DNA of 64,000 nt from Ahrensia sp. R2A130 (GCF_000179775.1 NZ_AEEB01000003.1:496001-560000), one strand, 5' to 3'; counted from the first letter of the stretch, positions 17,757 to 28,179 are shown. The notes: a model not told the origin generated them from the sequence alone. Numbers and translations: made by a program.

Positions 17757-19337
17757 ATGCACACGCCCGCATCTCCGCTGCCCTCGGCTCGCGCCGATAA
17801 AACCATCGTGGAAAAGCGCGGCGGTAGCGGCCAGTCAAAATCCGGCCGCGCGGTTAAGGCGGCACGCCAAGGATTAGGCAATCACACCACCATTCGTGAT
17901 GCCCATGCAGCCAGTTTCGATCATGATTTGCTCGTCCGTCACGCACACGTTCAGCAGCAAACATTCGTGATGGTCATCAGCCTGCTGGCCATAGCTACCT
18001 ACACCACGCATTTCGGCGTCGACCTTATGGTTCTGGGCGGGTGGCTCATCGGCAGCACCGCACTTGCAATCTTGAACCAGCTCTACGCCAAAAAATTTCT
18101 GGCGCTCGAAAAGGACAAAACCGACCGGAAGAAATGGTTGCGTATTTTCACAGCTTTCCAGTTTGCCGGTGGCGTTTTGTGGGCGGGCCTGTTCGCTCAT
18201 TTACCGGTGCTGGAAACCAGCGGCGCTTTCTCGATCATGTGTTTCCTTGGCGCGATGGTGGTCACATCACTTTCGTTCATCGCTTCGCGCAATATTTCCT
18301 GGGGCGTCATTGCAGCCGCTGCGCCCTTGCTGACGGTCATCGTCTTACAGCTGATGATGGTCAGCACTGTACCTGCCTTGGGTCTTGCGATGCTGATGAT
18401 CGTATCGCTCGCATTCTATCATTTCGTGGGTCGTTTGATCCGTGATGGCCAACTCGATGCAATAAGCTCGCGCGCCGAACGCGACCAGCTGGTGATGGAG
18501 CTGGAAGCATCACGCGGCATCTCGGAAGAAGCACGCAGGCGCGCCGAAGAAGCCAACCTCGCAAAATCACGTTTTCTCGCCACCATGAGCCACGAATTGC
18601 GCACGCCGCTGAACGCTATTTTGGGTTTTTCGGAGATTATGAGCAACGAAGTCATGGGGCCAATCGACAACGACAATTACAAAGAATACCTCGCCGACAT
18701 TCACCGCTCAGGCGCGCACCTTCTAAAGCTTATCAACGAAATTCTAGACCTGTCGCGCATTGAGGCTGGCCGTTACGAATTGAACGAAGAGCCTGTCAAA
18801 CTGGGTCATGCGGTAGAAGAATCGCAGCAGATGGTGAAGCTGAAGGCGAACCAGAAAAAAGTTCAGCTGGTCATTCAGCTTCAGCCCGACATGCCTGCGG
18901 TATGGGCAGATGCCCGTGCGGTGCGGCAGATCGTTTTGAACCTGCTGTCCAACGCCCTCAAGTTTACACCGTCGGGCGGCACCATCTGGTTGAAATGCGG
19001 TTGGACCTCCGGTGGTGGCCAATACATTACCATTCGCGATACCGGTCCGGGCATTCCTGAAGAGGAAATTCCCATCGTTCTATCGTCGTTCGGCCAAGGT
19101 TCAATCGCGATTAAAAGCGCGGAACAAGGCACCGGTCTCGGTCTGCCTATCGTGCAAGCCTTGATGCAGATGCACGATGGCCGCTTCGATCTGCGCTCAA
19201 AGCTTCGCGCGGGCACCGAAGTAACAGCAACGTTCCCGCGCAGCCGCGTAATGCCGACGGCTCAGGCTGACCAGAACGAAAACGCCAAAGTGCGTGAACG
19301 TCAGAAGGTCGTTCAAGCGCCCGCAATGTCAGCGTAG
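17757..19337 (+). CDS. Membrane sensor histidine kinase (PdhS/PleC-like)
   Basis: A 526-residue kinase. About five or six hydrophobic segments cover residues 60-220, followed by a helical linker and a HisKA domain. The H-box ATMSHELRTPLNAILGFSEI places the phospho-accepting His at 279. The ATPase domain has N-box LLSNALKFTPSGG, G1 DTGPGIP and G2 GTGLGLPIVQ. The H-box context, including MSNEVMGPIDNDNYKEYLADIH, resembles the DivJ/PleC/PdhS group that phosphorylates DivK/PleD. No response regulator lies next to it. There is no sensor domain other than the membrane region. Confidence 0.88.
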   Translation: MHTPASPLPSARADKTIVEKRGGSGQSKSGRAVKAARQGLGNHTTIRDAHAASFDHDLLVRHAHVQQQTFVMVISLLAIATYTTHFGVDLMVLGGWLIGSTALAILNQLYAKKFLALEKDKTDRKKWLRIFTAFQFAGGVLWAGLFAHLPVLETSGAFSIMCFLGAMVVTSLSFIASRNISWGVIAAAAPLLTVIVLQLMMVSTVPALGLAMLMIVSLAFYHFVGRLIRDGQLDAISSRAERDQLVMELEASRGISEEARRRAEEANLAKSRFLATMSHELRTPLNAILGFSEIMSNEVMGPIDNDNYKEYLADIHRSGAHLLKLINEILDLSRIEAGRYELNEEPVKLGHAVEESQQMVKLKANQKKVQLVIQLQPDMPAVWADARAVRQIVLNLLSNALKFTPSGGTIWLKCGWTSGGGQYITIRDTGPGIPEEEIPIVLSSFGQGSIAIKSAEQGTGLGLPIVQALMQMHDGRFDLRSKLRAGTEVTATFPRSRVMPTAQADQNENAKVRERQKVVQAPAMSA

Positions 19338-19344
19338 ATTTGGC

Positions 19345-20373
19345 CTAGCTGTCTGCCGCATCGCGGTTGGACACTGCAGCCTCTTCAAAGGTCGCCATGC
19401 CGGTGTGGCACTGTACAGCAGCCTTAACGATACCGGCAGCAAGTGCAGCACCTGTGCCCTCGCCCAATCGCATATCTAGGTTCAGCAGCGGCTCCTTACC
19501 CATGGCGGCCAACGCGCGCGCATGGGCTGGCTCGGCACTGACATGTGCAAAAATGCAGTGATCGAGCGATGATGGGTCAGCCGCATGCAACACGGCAGCG
19601 GCCGCACCGGCCACATACCCATCAATGATGACAGGCACCCGTTGCGCCCGACCAGCGAGGATTGCGCCAGCCATAGCTGCAATTTCTCGCCCACCTAGGC
19701 GACGCAACACTTCCAGCGGGTCACGCAGACCGTCTTTGTGAAGTTCCAGCGCACGGTCGATAACCTCGGCTTTCAGGTTCACACCGGCATCGTCATGGCC
19801 TGTTCCGGGACCGGCCCAATCTGCGCCAGTCCCACCGAAAAGCGCGCAATAGATCGCAGACGCGATTGTGGTGTTTCCGATGCCCATTTCGCCGATGCAC
19901 AAAAGGTCGGTGCCTCCGGCAATGGCTTCCATGCCGAACGCCATAGTGGCGGCGCACGTGCGCTCATCCATAGCGGCTTCCAGTGAAATATCGCCCGTGG
20001 GCAGGTCGAGCGCGAGGTCGAACACCTTCAGACCCAAATCGTAAGCGGCGCAAATCTGGTTGATCGCCGCGCCGCCATTGGTGAAATTGCCCACCATTTG
20101 CGCGGTCACTTCGCGCGGGAACGGCGAAACGCCCTGATCGGTCACACCGTGATTGCCAGCAAAAATAGCCACCAGCGGACGTGTGATTTGAGGACGCCTG
20201 CCCTGCCATGTCGCAACCCACTCGGCGAGATTTTCAAGCTTGCCCAAGGCACCAGCAGGTTTCGTCAGTTGCGCGTCACGTTCCGCCACCAAACGCGCGG
20301 CATTGGTGTCCGGTCCCGGCAGATCGTTGAGCAGGTTACGAATGTCGTCGAATGGAATTGCAGTATCGGCCAT
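19345..20373 (-). CDS. cobT: Nicotinate-nucleotide--dimethylbenzimidazole phosphoribosyltransferase
   Basis: A 342-residue CobT that makes alpha-ribazole phosphate for the lower ligand of cobalamin. Signature segments are FAGNHGVTDQGVSPFPREVT, GEMGIGNTT, and the catalytic-glutamate region LDMRLGEGTGAAL. The ATG at 20373 gives the usual length; an upstream extension of the frame would cross the divergent cobS promoter region and has no family similarity. It shares a 115-base spacer with cobS. No cobalamin riboswitch core was found in that spacer. Confidence 0.93.
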   Translation of the reverse strand: MADTAIPFDDIRNLLNDLPGPDTNAARLVAERDAQLTKPAGALGKLENLAEWVATWQGRRPQITRPLVAIFAGNHGVTDQGVSPFPREVTAQMVGNFTNGGAAINQICAAYDLGLKVFDLALDLPTGDISLEAAMDERTCAATMAFGMEAIAGGTDLLCIGEMGIGNTTIASAIYCALFGGTGADWAGPGTGHDDAGVNLKAEVIDRALELHKDGLRDPLEVLRRLGGREIAAMAGAILAGRAQRVPVIIDGYVAGAAAAVLHAADPSSLDHCIFAHVSAEPAHARALAAMGKEPLLNLDMRLGEGTGAALAAGIVKAAVQCHTGMATFEEAAVSNRDAADS

Positions 20374-20488
20374 GAGCTCAGGTCTGATTGCGAATGCGGT
20401 TGCCGACCTATATCGCAGCGTGGCACGCAAACAAGCATTCTGCTTGCGGCGTGATGGCAACCCGCAACGACCACCGGAGCGACAGACT

Positions 20489-21313
20489 ATGCAGAGCCTA
20501 CGCAATCTGCCTGCCGATACGTTGGCTTCGCTGCGTTTTCTGTCGCGCCTGCCGGTCCCGTATAGTGAAAACACGCCGCTGCCCGATTTTCAGAAACAGG
20601 CCCACACATTTCCGCTGGCCGGAATCATCATCGCCGCGCCAGCCACCATTCTGGCATCCATCTCGATATGGCTTGGTTTGCAGCCACTTGTGGTTGCGAT
20701 CATAGCAATAGCTACAACAATCATCATCACAGGCGCGCTTCACGAAGACGGTCTTGCCGATGTCGCAGATGGCTTCTGGGGCGGACATACGATTGCCCGC
20801 AAGCTGGAGATCATGCGCGACAGCAGCATCGGCACCTATGGCACATTAGCCTTGATCTTATGCCTGTCTCTAACCGCAGCCCTGATGGCCCAAACATTAT
20901 CCGCCATGTCTTCAACCCAATTCGCCATTTCGCTCATAACATCCGCAAGCCTTTCACGCGCAGCAATGCTGTGGCCTTGGGTTTCGATAGACAATGCTCG
21001 CCCAACAAGCAGCCAGAACAAATCTCAACGGAAAGACGAGGCAGGCCTGTCCGCACGCTTCGGCATGCCGGACCATGGCACTATGCGAGCGACTTTCGTA
21101 ATATCGTTGGCCCCTGCACTCCTTCTCGCAGCAACCTTCGGAATACAGACGACGCTCATAGTGCTGATCGCCGCATCGCTTGGAACGCTCGCTATGACCA
21201 AATTAGCTCACCATCATATCGGCGGGCATACCGGCGACATTCTGGGTGCGACACAGCAGATCGCACATCTGGGCTTTTGGATTGCGCTTGCAGCGACTAC
21301 ACAAGCGCCATGA
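20489..21313 (+). CDS. cobS: Adenosylcobinamide-GDP ribazoletransferase
   Basis: A 274-residue integral membrane cobalamin synthase with about seven hydrophobic helices. The conserved acidic segment HEDGLADVADGFWGG (metal/substrate binding) and KLEIMRDSSIGTYG are present. It joins adenosylcobinamide-GDP with alpha-ribazole phosphate from CobT. GGAG lies 9 bases before ATG 20489. The C-terminal HHIGGHTGDILGATQQ motif is complete. Its stop overlaps the DUF1289 start by ATGA. Confidence 0.93.
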   Translation: MQSLRNLPADTLASLRFLSRLPVPYSENTPLPDFQKQAHTFPLAGIIIAAPATILASISIWLGLQPLVVAIIAIATTIIITGALHEDGLADVADGFWGGHTIARKLEIMRDSSIGTYGTLALILCLSLTAALMAQTLSAMSSTQFAISLITSASLSRAAMLWPWVSIDNARPTSSQNKSQRKDEAGLSARFGMPDHGTMRATFVISLAPALLLAATFGIQTTLIVLIAASLGTLAMTKLAHHHIGGHTGDILGATQQIAHLGFWIALAATTQAP

Positions 21314-21570
21314 GCACAATATCCTCCCCATGCATCCTCGTATGCTCCATCGACCAGAAAACCGGCAATTGCTTCGGATGTGGACGCACCGGAACAGAGA
21401 TCACCAGTTGGATCGACATTCCAGAAGCTGAACGCCAGCGTTTGATGGCTGACGAGCTGCCTGACCGCATTGCAAAGCTGGAACGAAAGCCCCGCCGAGT
21501 TACAAAGCGCAACCTCCAGCGGCAGCGCACCCGTGACGTCATAGATCTATCATCGTCAGAAACCGGCTGA
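21310..21570 (+). CDS. DUF1289 zinc-ribbon-like protein
   Basis: An 86-residue protein. The DUF1289 core is SPCILVCSIDQKTGNCFGCG followed by RTGTEITSWIDIPEAER, with four cysteines (C-x3-C-x8-C-x2-C) suited to bind a metal. A basic C-terminal tail (RKPRRVTKRNLQRQRTR) could contact nucleic acid, which is a guess. Translation is coupled to cobS through an ATGA overlap. Function is unknown. A 300-residue alternative frame that covers both this gene and part of cobS is out of phase with cobS and spurious. Confidence 0.82.
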   Translation: MSTISSPCILVCSIDQKTGNCFGCGRTGTEITSWIDIPEAERQRLMADELPDRIAKLERKPRRVTKRNLQRQRTRDVIDLSSSETG

Positions 21571-21574
21571 ACCG

Positions 21575-22279
21575 ATGCCCCGCATCTTCTGGATATTGAT
21601 CGGACTGACGGGGCTGCTTCTCGTAGCGCTCATCGCCACCGGCGATACCGGCACGACCATGGGCATGGAGACTGAAAAGTTTGCAATCGCGGGCGCTGGC
21701 ATTTTATGGGCCATATTTGTTGGCTTCGGAATGTTCGGCAACGGTGTGCGGCTGGGTGATTCTGTAAAACAGTTGGCGCTCTGGGCCCTCATCATCGCGG
21801 TGTTGATGGGTGGCTACGTGCTGCGTTTCGACCTTCAGGACTTGGGCTCGCGCCTGACGGCTGGCCTGATTCCCGGCAGCCCGATCTCACGCAGCACAAC
21901 GGAAGGCGGAACAGAGGTCACTCTCATCCGCTCAGACAATGGCCATTTCGAAGCCGTGGCAGGCGTGAACGATGCATCCGTGCGCTTTCTTGTCGACACC
22001 GGTGCAACGGCAATTGTTCTGGCTGCAACAGACGCGGAAGCGGCGGGAATCGATGTTGATAATCTGGCTTTCACGGTTCTGACCCAAACCGCCAACGGAA
22101 CGGGTCGCTCCGCAATGGCGACAATCGACAGTCTCTACCTAGGGGGGATCGAACGCAGCAACCTGCGCGTCATGGTCGCCCAGCCTGGGCGTCTCGGCAC
22201 CAGCCTGCTCGGCCAGCAATTCATGGAATCACTATCGTCCTACGAAAAACGCGGCGATCGCCTGACATTAAGAGACTAG
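21575..22279 (+). CDS. Retropepsin-like aspartic protease (TIGR02281 type), membrane
   Basis: A 234-residue protein with three hydrophobic segments in the first 85 residues, followed by a soluble domain. The active-site motif FLVDTGATAIVL puts the catalytic Asp at 141. A second family segment (LTQTANGTG) and the C-terminal SLLGQQFMESLSSYEKRGDRLTL match the clan AA family that acts as a dimer. The catalytic domain is likely periplasmic. It starts 4 bases after DUF1289, probably in one transcript with cobS. Confidence 0.87.
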   Translation: MPRIFWILIGLTGLLLVALIATGDTGTTMGMETEKFAIAGAGILWAIFVGFGMFGNGVRLGDSVKQLALWALIIAVLMGGYVLRFDLQDLGSRLTAGLIPGSPISRSTTEGGTEVTLIRSDNGHFEAVAGVNDASVRFLVDTGATAIVLAATDAEAAGIDVDNLAFTVLTQTANGTGRSAMATIDSLYLGGIERSNLRVMVAQPGRLGTSLLGQQFMESLSSYEKRGDRLTLRD

Positions 22280-22329
22280 CCTTTACCCGCTTGCACAATG
22301 CGCCGACCCGCGATAAACGCATCCGCGAA

Positions 22330-22405
22330 GCCCCTATAGCTCAGCTGGTAGAGCAACTGATTTGTAATCAGTAGGTCACGCGTTCGAATCGTGTTGGGGG
22401 CACCA
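22330..22405 (+). tRNA. tRNA-Thr (anticodon TGT)
   Basis: Acceptor GCCCCTA pairs with TGGGGGC (one G-T) and CCA is encoded. The anticodon stem ACTGA/TCAGT holds the loop TTTGTAA, giving TGT for ACA codons. The T-stem ACGCG/CGTGT and loop TTCGAAT are intact. Confidence 0.95.
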
Positions 22406-22590
22406 ATTTTCCGTAAATTACTGCTCAGAATTGCCTCCTGCGACACATTTGCGCGGGTTTAAGCTCGGTTGGCGTTTCCTTTTACGAAATCGCTGCCTAG
22501 AACGAAGTGGGAGCCAGAAATTAATACGAAGGAATGAGGCGCTGCGTTGCAACGTGGTCTCAGATCCTTGCTTGAAAACGGGAAAACCGC

Positions 22591-24159
22591 ATGACGATTA
22601 TCGGCGCACCTAAAGAAATAGTCAAAGACGAGAGCCGCGTGGCGATGACGCCACAGTCTGCGGTAGACCTGCAGAAGCTAGGCTTCGATTGTATGATCCA
22701 AAGCGGGGCAGGCAAAGCCGCACGTTTTTCAGACAAAGACTACCGAGATGCCGGTGTGACGGTCGCCAAGACCGCAGCCGAGCTTTGGGAAAAAGCAGAC
22801 GTAGTGGCGAAAGTTCGCCCGCCTCAGCCAGCTGAAGCCAAGAAGATGCGGAAAGACCAGACGGTCATTTCCTTCGTCTATCCAAGCGACAACAAGACAT
22901 TGATGGCAAATGCGGCGAAGGCCGGTTCCACAATGATCGCCATGGACATGGTGCCCCGCATATCCCGCGCGCAGAAAATGGATGCCCTGTCGTCCATGGC
23001 GAATATCGCAGGTTATCGCGCTGTTATCGAAGCGGGCAATAATTTCGGACGCTTCTTCACCGGTCAGGTGACGGCCGCCGGCAAGGTGCCACCAGCGAAA
23101 GTGTTGGTCATTGGCGCAGGCGTTGCTGGCCTTGCGGCCATCGGTACGGCGCAATCCTTGGGTGCAATCGTGCGCGCCTTCGACGTGCGACCGGAAGTTG
23201 CCGAGCAGATTGAGAGCATGGGCGCAGAATTCCTACTGCTCGATTTTGAAGAATCAGGTTCCGGCGACGGTGGCTATGCGGCCCCCTCCTCTCCTGAATT
23301 CCGCGAAAAGCAGCTCGAACTCTTTGCCGAGCAAGCCAAAGACGTCGACATCGTCATCACCACGGCGCTGATTCCTGGCCGTGATGCTCCGATCTTGTGG
23401 ACAGCAGACATGGTCGCCGCAATGAAGCCCGGCTCGGTCATTGTTGATCTTGCAGCAGAACGCGGCGGCAACTGCGAATTGACCGTCAAGGACGAGAAGA
23501 TCGAGACCAAAAACGGCGTCACCGTCGTTGGTTACACCGACTTCCCGAGCCGCATGGCAACGCAATCTTCCAACCTTTACGCCACCAACATCCGCCACAT
23601 GATGACGGACCTGACCCCGGAAAAAGACGGTGTCATCGTTCACAATATGGAAGACGATGTGATCCGTGGCGCTACGGTTGCCCACGCGAAAAAGGTGACC
23701 TTCCCACCGCCGCCACCCAAGATTGCAGCGATAGCTGCCGCTCCGAAAAAAGAAAAAGTGCCGGAGCTAACGCCTGAGCAGAAGCGCGCTGCAGAAACTG
23801 CCGCGTTCAAGGCAGAAACGAAAAATCAGGTCACACTCATCGCGGTTGGCGCGGCCTTACTGCTCGCGGTCGGCCTAGTGGCCCCGGCCAGTTTCATGCA
23901 GCACTTCATCGTATTCGTGTTGTCGGTGTTCATCGGCTTTCAGGTTATTTGGAACGTGTCGCATTCGCTTCACACGCCGCTTATGGCCGTTACGAACGCT
24001 ATCTCGTCGATCATCATTCTGGGCGCGGTCATGCAGATCGGGTCCGGCTCTTGGCTGGTGATTGTGCTGTCGGCACTGGCAGTCTTCATGGCGGGCATCA
24101 ACATTTTCGGCGGGTTCCTCGTCACACGGCGCATGCTTGCCATGTTCCAGAAGTCTTAA
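22591..24159 (+). CDS. pntA: NAD(P) transhydrogenase subunit alpha
   Basis: A 522-residue single-chain alpha subunit of the proton-translocating transhydrogenase. The N-terminal NAD-binding domain I contains [17 protein letters not shown], the Rossmann segment [18 protein letters not shown], and the mobile-loop region. A proline/lysine-rich linker follows near residue 375, then about four membrane helices from residue 415 onward. With PntB it uses the proton gradient to make NADPH from NADH. The stop is 13 bases before pntB. Many alphaproteobacteria split this subunit in two; here it is fused, as in E. coli. Confidence 0.94.
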   Translation: MTIIGAPKEIVKDESRVAMTPQSAVDLQKLGFDCMIQSGAGKAARFSDKDYRDAGVTVAKTAAELWEKADVVAKVRPPQPAEAKKMRKDQTVISFVYPSDNKTLMANAAKAGSTMIAMDMVPRISRAQKMDALSSMANIAGYRAVIEAGNNFGRFFTGQVTAAGKVPPAKVLVIGAGVAGLAAIGTAQSLGAIVRAFDVRPEVAEQIESMGAEFLLLDFEESGSGDGGYAAPSSPEFREKQLELFAEQAKDVDIVITTALIPGRDAPILWTADMVAAMKPGSVIVDLAAERGGNCELTVKDEKIETKNGVTVVGYTDFPSRMATQSSNLYATNIRHMMTDLTPEKDGVIVHNMEDDVIRGATVAHAKKVTFPPPPPKIAAIAAAPKKEKVPELTPEQKRAAETAAFKAETKNQVTLIAVGAALLLAVGLVAPASFMQHFIVFVLSVFIGFQVIWNVSHSLHTPLMAVTNAISSIIILGAVMQIGSGSWLVIVLSALAVFMAGINIFGGFLVTRRMLAMFQKS

Positions 24160-24172
24160 GGGGGAACGGTCG

Positions 24173-25606
24173 ATGGATTACGGTTTCACAACCGCGGCCT
24201 ACGTCGTCGCAGCCATTCTTTTCATTCTCTCACTGGGCGGTCTGTCCGGTCAGGAAAGCGCAAAACGCGCCGTCTGGTACGGCATTGTCGGCATGGCGCT
24301 CGCCGTCACTGCCACGCTTATTGGCCCTGGTTCGGGCCTATGGTTGCTGTCGATCATTCTGATCGGCCTTGGCGGCATCATCGGTTACCAATTGGCATCG
24401 AAGGTCGAAATGACCCAAATGCCGGAACTCGTGGCCGGTATGCACGCACTTGTCGGTCTTGCCGCCGTTTTCGTGGGCCTGAACGCCCATATCGAAATGG
24501 TGCGCGTTGCAGAACTCGACCCCAACGCGGTTCTTCAGCTCGAAGGCTTCGCCGCCTTGCTGGCCAAGAAAAGCGCGGTCGAGCTGACCATTCTTAAGGT
24601 CGAAGTGTTCCTCGGTGTCTTCATCGGCGCGATCACCTTCACCGGTTCGGTCATCGCCTATGGCAAACTGTCCGGTCGCGTCACAAGCGCGGCTGAAAAA
24701 CTGCCCGGCGGCCACATGCTCAACGCTACTGCCGCTGCGATCTCAGTTCTTTCCCTGTTCTGGTATCTCAACACCGGCGGCTTTCTGCCGCTCGCAATCA
24801 TGACGCTGGCCGCGCTGTTCATCGGCTACCATCTCATCATGGGCATCGGCGGTGCGGATATGCCGGTCGTCGTGTCTATGTTGAACTCCTATTCGGGTTG
24901 GGCAGCAGCAGCTATCGGCTTCTCCCTCGGCAATGATCTGCTCATCGTTGTGGGCGCGCTTGTCGGTTCGTCCGGCGCAATCCTCAGCTACATCATGTGC
25001 AAGGCGATGAACCGCTCGTTCGTCTCGGTCATCCTCGGCGGCTTCGGCGGAACATCCGGCCCGCAGATGGAAGTCGAAGGCGACATGATCGCCACCGATG
25101 CCGACACGGTCGCCGCAGCTTTGGATGAAGCCGATAGCGTCGTCATCGTTCCCGGTTACGGCATGGCGGTGGCCCAGGCGCAGGGAGCAATTTCAGAGCT
25201 TACCCAACGCCTCCGCGCCAAAGGTAAGAACGTCCGTTTCGCGATCCATCCCGTAGCAGGCCGCCTGCCCGGCCACATGAACGTGCTGCTGGCAGAAGCC
25301 AAAGTGCCATACGACATCGTGCTGGAAATGGATGAGATCAATGATGATCTGCCGGACACGGATGTGGTGATGGTTGTCGGGTCCAACGATATTGTGAACC
25401 CGGCGGCGCAGGACGATCCGAACTCACCCATCGCCGGTATGCCGGTTCTGGAAGTTTGGAAATCGAAGCAGGTTTTCGTTTCAAAACGTGGCGCAGGTAC
25501 CGGTTATTCCGGCGTCGAAAATCCGCTGTTCTTCAAGGACAACACGCGGATGCTCTACGGAGACGCGAAGGACTCCGTGAACGCACTGCTGCAGAAAATA
25601 TCGTAG
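24173..25606 (+). CDS. pntB: NAD(P) transhydrogenase subunit beta
   Basis: A 477-residue membrane protein with about nine N-terminal helices (proton channel) and a C-terminal NADP(H)-binding domain III. Diagnostic segments are [48 protein letters not shown] and [17 protein letters not shown]. The chosen ATG is preceded by AAGGGGGAA; a longer frame inside pntA is not supported. Together with nadK, which follows, it forms an NADPH-supply cluster. Confidence 0.95.
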   Translation: MDYGFTTAAYVVAAILFILSLGGLSGQESAKRAVWYGIVGMALAVTATLIGPGSGLWLLSIILIGLGGIIGYQLASKVEMTQMPELVAGMHALVGLAAVFVGLNAHIEMVRVAELDPNAVLQLEGFAALLAKKSAVELTILKVEVFLGVFIGAITFTGSVIAYGKLSGRVTSAAEKLPGGHMLNATAAAISVLSLFWYLNTGGFLPLAIMTLAALFIGYHLIMGIGGADMPVVVSMLNSYSGWAAAAIGFSLGNDLLIVVGALVGSSGAILSYIMCKAMNRSFVSVILGGFGGTSGPQMEVEGDMIATDADTVAAALDEADSVVIVPGYGMAVAQAQGAISELTQRLRAKGKNVRFAIHPVAGRLPGHMNVLLAEAKVPYDIVLEMDEINDDLPDTDVVMVVGSNDIVNPAAQDDPNSPIAGMPVLEVWKSKQVFVSKRGAGTGYSGVENPLFFKDNTRMLYGDAKDSVNALLQKIS

Positions 25607-25701
25607 CTTAACTCTAGTAGCTTGGGGTCGCGAACGGTGCTGGTCTTTCCAGCGCAGTTCGTGGCAGGCTCTGCGTCCCTCAGCCAGTTCACACCGGTGC
25701 C

Positions 25702-26469
25702 ATGGCAAACCAAAGCCTAGCCTTCCTCGCCAACTCAAATGAGACTGCCCAACAGGCCTTGGCGGAACTGACGGACCATTATGGCCAAACCTCGCCTGCC
25801 GAAGCAGATGTCATCGTTGCCCTTGGTGGCGACGGTTTCATGCTGCAAACGCAGCTGCAGTGGATGGAAGCGGGTAAACCGATCTACGGCATGAACAAGG
25901 GAACAGTCGGGTTTCTGATGAATGAATACGCGGTCGATGACCTGCCCGCCCGTATCGCAAAAGCCCACCGCGCCCGCATTCATCCGCTGCAAATGGTTGT
26001 CACCGACGCCGATGGCGTCGAACATCGCTCCATGGCGTTCAACGAAGTCTCACTCTTCCGCCAATCCGCACAGGCTGCCAAACTCCGCATTGAGATCGAC
26101 GGGCGCGAGCGCATGGAGGCGCTGGTGTGCGACGGTTTGATGGTGGCAACGCCGCAAGGTTCGACAGCTTACAACCTGTCAGCCCACGGCCCGATTCTGC
26201 CGTTGAAAGCGCCGCTATTGGCGCTCACACCGGTCAGCGCATTCCGCCCTCGCAACTGGCGCGGTGCGTTGCTGCCCAACCATTCGAAGGTTCGGATAAC
26301 CGTGCTGGAAACCGAAAAACGCCCGGTAAATGCTGTAGCCGACAACACGGAAATTAAGTCAGCAATCGAAGTTCACGTTCACGAAGACCGCGAGATGACC
26401 GGCGTACTGATGTTCGACCCGGACCACTCGTGGGAAGAGCGAATCCTCGACGAGCAGTTTCGCTACTAG
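25702..26469 (+). CDS. nadK: NAD kinase
   Basis: A 255-residue enzyme phosphorylating NAD to NADP. The GGDGF motif (VIVALGGDGFMLQT) is the rhizobial variant of the usual GGDGT. The Asn-Glu of FNEVSLFRQS and the glycine-rich ATPQGSTAYNLSAHGPI complete the signature. It lies 95 bases downstream of pntB on the same strand, which makes sense for NADPH supply. Its stop codon is shared tail to tail with DUF2336 in CTAG. Confidence 0.93.
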   Translation: MANQSLAFLANSNETAQQALAELTDHYGQTSPAEADVIVALGGDGFMLQTQLQWMEAGKPIYGMNKGTVGFLMNEYAVDDLPARIAKAHRARIHPLQMVVTDADGVEHRSMAFNEVSLFRQSAQAAKLRIEIDGRERMEALVCDGLMVATPQGSTAYNLSAHGPILPLKAPLLALTPVSAFRPRNWRGALLPNHSKVRITVLETEKRPVNAVADNTEIKSAIEVHVHEDREMTGVLMFDPDHSWEERILDEQFRY

Positions 26470-27563
26470 GCTGCAGCCAGAAGGAGCTGGTCCGGGCGGC
26501 GCGACTGGTTGCGATGCAGTTCAGATGCGATGCGACCCAGCAGGCCCACAAGAGCACCGTCAACAAGTTCTTCACCCTCAACAGCAGCCAACAGCGCTTC
26601 GACCATGTCCATCGGGTCGTCACAAAGCGTCCAGTTGCTCAGAGCAGCTTCGAACAATGGTAGAGACGCTACGGGCAGATTAGCCTTCTTGCACAACGCG
26701 CGGAAGGCACTGCGACGGCTGTCGTCCATGATAGATTGAACGCGGCTAAGGTTGGTCAATGTTGCAGTGGCAAACATCGTCTCGAAAAGTGCCGCGTTGC
26801 CCACACAAATGCTGCGGACCAACAGTGACGGCGTAATGACATTCTGCTCACTAAGATGCGCTGCATAGATCGAAAGGTCAGCCACATCGCACTGCGTAGC
26901 GATCTCGACAGTAGCTTTGTCGAGTGCATCAGAAGCGACAGCAGCAATACGCGTCGCGTTGCCGATTGTAAGTTTCGCCATATCGGCAGCAGCTGCAGCA
27001 GCAAGACGGTGGCGGGAGATTGCGGAAATCTGCGGCTGGTCCAAAAGCGCGTTGCGAATGGCACCATCATCAGCAAAGCGCTGTGCGACCTCATCCAGCA
27101 GGCCGGAACCCAATATGATCGTTCTGTTGTGCAGCAGCGCTTCCACAGCATCAGCGCAACCGTCTTTGGCGATGGCACGCACCACCTGCCCGTCAAGCAG
27201 CGAGCGGCCTGCGATCAGGGTTGCGATAGCGGATGAACCGCTCGTAGCGGCGTTGGTAAGTTCAGCAGATGTAAGGCGTGTGCTGCGGGCGAAGATCGGT
27301 TCGGCAACTGTGAAAATGTCATTCATCAACGACCAGATAAGCGCGCGTGGCGCACGGTCGCTTGTCGCAAGACCTGCAGAAAGCGCTCTACGCACAACAA
27401 TATCGGGATCATCAAGAAAGAGAGTGAAAACCTGCTCGGTCGCTTCGATATCCTGATCGGCAACCTGATCGGTGCGGTAAGCGGCAGTAAGATCGGCAAT
27501 GCCCTCAGCACGCACGGAAGACGGTTGGGCAACAGCCCACGCCATAAAACGTTCCACAAACAC
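26466..27563 (-). CDS. DUF2336 domain protein
   Basis: A 365-residue, almost wholly alpha-helical cytoplasmic protein typical of the alphaproteobacterial DUF2336 family. It has HEAT-like repeats such as LFLDDPDIVVRRALSAGLA, and no catalytic motif or membrane segment. The family's function is not established, though repeats of this kind usually mediate protein contacts. The gene is monocistronic and convergent with nadK, with both stop codons in one CTAG at 26466-26469. Confidence 0.85.
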   Translation of the reverse strand: MFVERFMAWAVAQPSSVRAEGIADLTAAYRTDQVADQDIEATEQVFTLFLDDPDIVVRRALSAGLATSDRAPRALIWSLMNDIFTVAEPIFARSTRLTSAELTNAATSGSSAIATLIAGRSLLDGQVVRAIAKDGCADAVEALLHNRTIILGSGLLDEVAQRFADDGAIRNALLDQPQISAISRHRLAAAAAADMAKLTIGNATRIAAVASDALDKATVEIATQCDVADLSIYAAHLSEQNVITPSLLVRSICVGNAALFETMFATATLTNLSRVQSIMDDSRRSAFRALCKKANLPVASLPLFEAALSNWTLCDDPMDMVEALLAAVEGEELVDGALVGLLGRIASELHRNQSRRPDQLLLAAA

Positions 27564-27717
27564 AACACTACTCCAACACTACAAAACGCAATACACGGGC
27601 GTCCAAAACACGTCGCCCTGCAATGGAAGCTAAAGCGAAAGCGTTAAACGATCGTTCACCACGTTTATTGAATTCGTGCTAACCATGTCGCTGACGCAAA
27701 ATCCGAGGTGAATTCGT

Positions 27718-28179
27718 ATGCCGGGCCTGTATTTCGACGAGTTTTCAGTGGGTCAGATTTTTGAGCACGAATTGCGCCGCACCATCACAGAGGCCGACAA
27801 TATGTCGTTTTCGCTGATGACGATGAATCCGCAACCGCTGCATATCGACCGTCACTTTGCCAAAGACACCGAATGGGGCGAGCCGCTTGTAAACTCACTG
27901 CTCACGCTGGGCCTCGTGATCGGTCTTTCGGTGCAGGACACGACACTCGGCACCACAATCGGCAATCTGGGCATGACCGACACACGCTTTCCAGCCCCCG
28001 TCTTGCAGGGTGACACCGTCTCCGCACGCACGACAGTCACCTCCTTGCGCGCCTCTAAAAGCAAGCCGGACAGAGGCGTGGTCGAATTCAAACATGAAGG
28101 TTTCAATCAACGTGGCGAGTTGGTGTGTGAATGCGTCCGCCAAGCCATGATGTTGAAGCGGCCGGAGGCAAACACATGA
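27718..28179 (+). CDS. MaoC-like (R)-hydratase family protein
   Basis: A 153-residue single hot-dog-fold protein. The MaoC motif appears as FSLMTMNPQPLHIDRHFAKD, with the Asp/His of the hydratase site. GLVIGLSV and the C-terminal VEFKHEGFNQRGELVCEC are typical. It probably hydrates an enoyl-CoA. The start of the CitE-like gene overlaps its stop by ATGA, so the two likely act on the same acyl-CoA, for example mesaconyl- or methylmalyl-type intermediates. The exact substrate is an inference. AGGTG lies 8 bases before the start. Confidence 0.85.
   Translation: MPGLYFDEFSVGQIFEHELRRTITEADNMSFSLMTMNPQPLHIDRHFAKDTEWGEPLVNSLLTLGLVIGLSVQDTTLGTTIGNLGMTDTRFPAPVLQGDTVSARTTVTSLRASKSKPDRGVVEFKHEGFNQRGELVCECVRQAMMLKRPEANT

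Noticed and set aside
20374-20488. Cobalamin riboswitch between cobT and cobS
   Set aside because: The spacer is only 115 bases and no B12-box or usual core helices were found.
20668-21309. Alternative frame inside cobS that runs into DUF1289
   Set aside because: cobS is certain in the other frame; only the part from ATG 21310 matches DUF1289.
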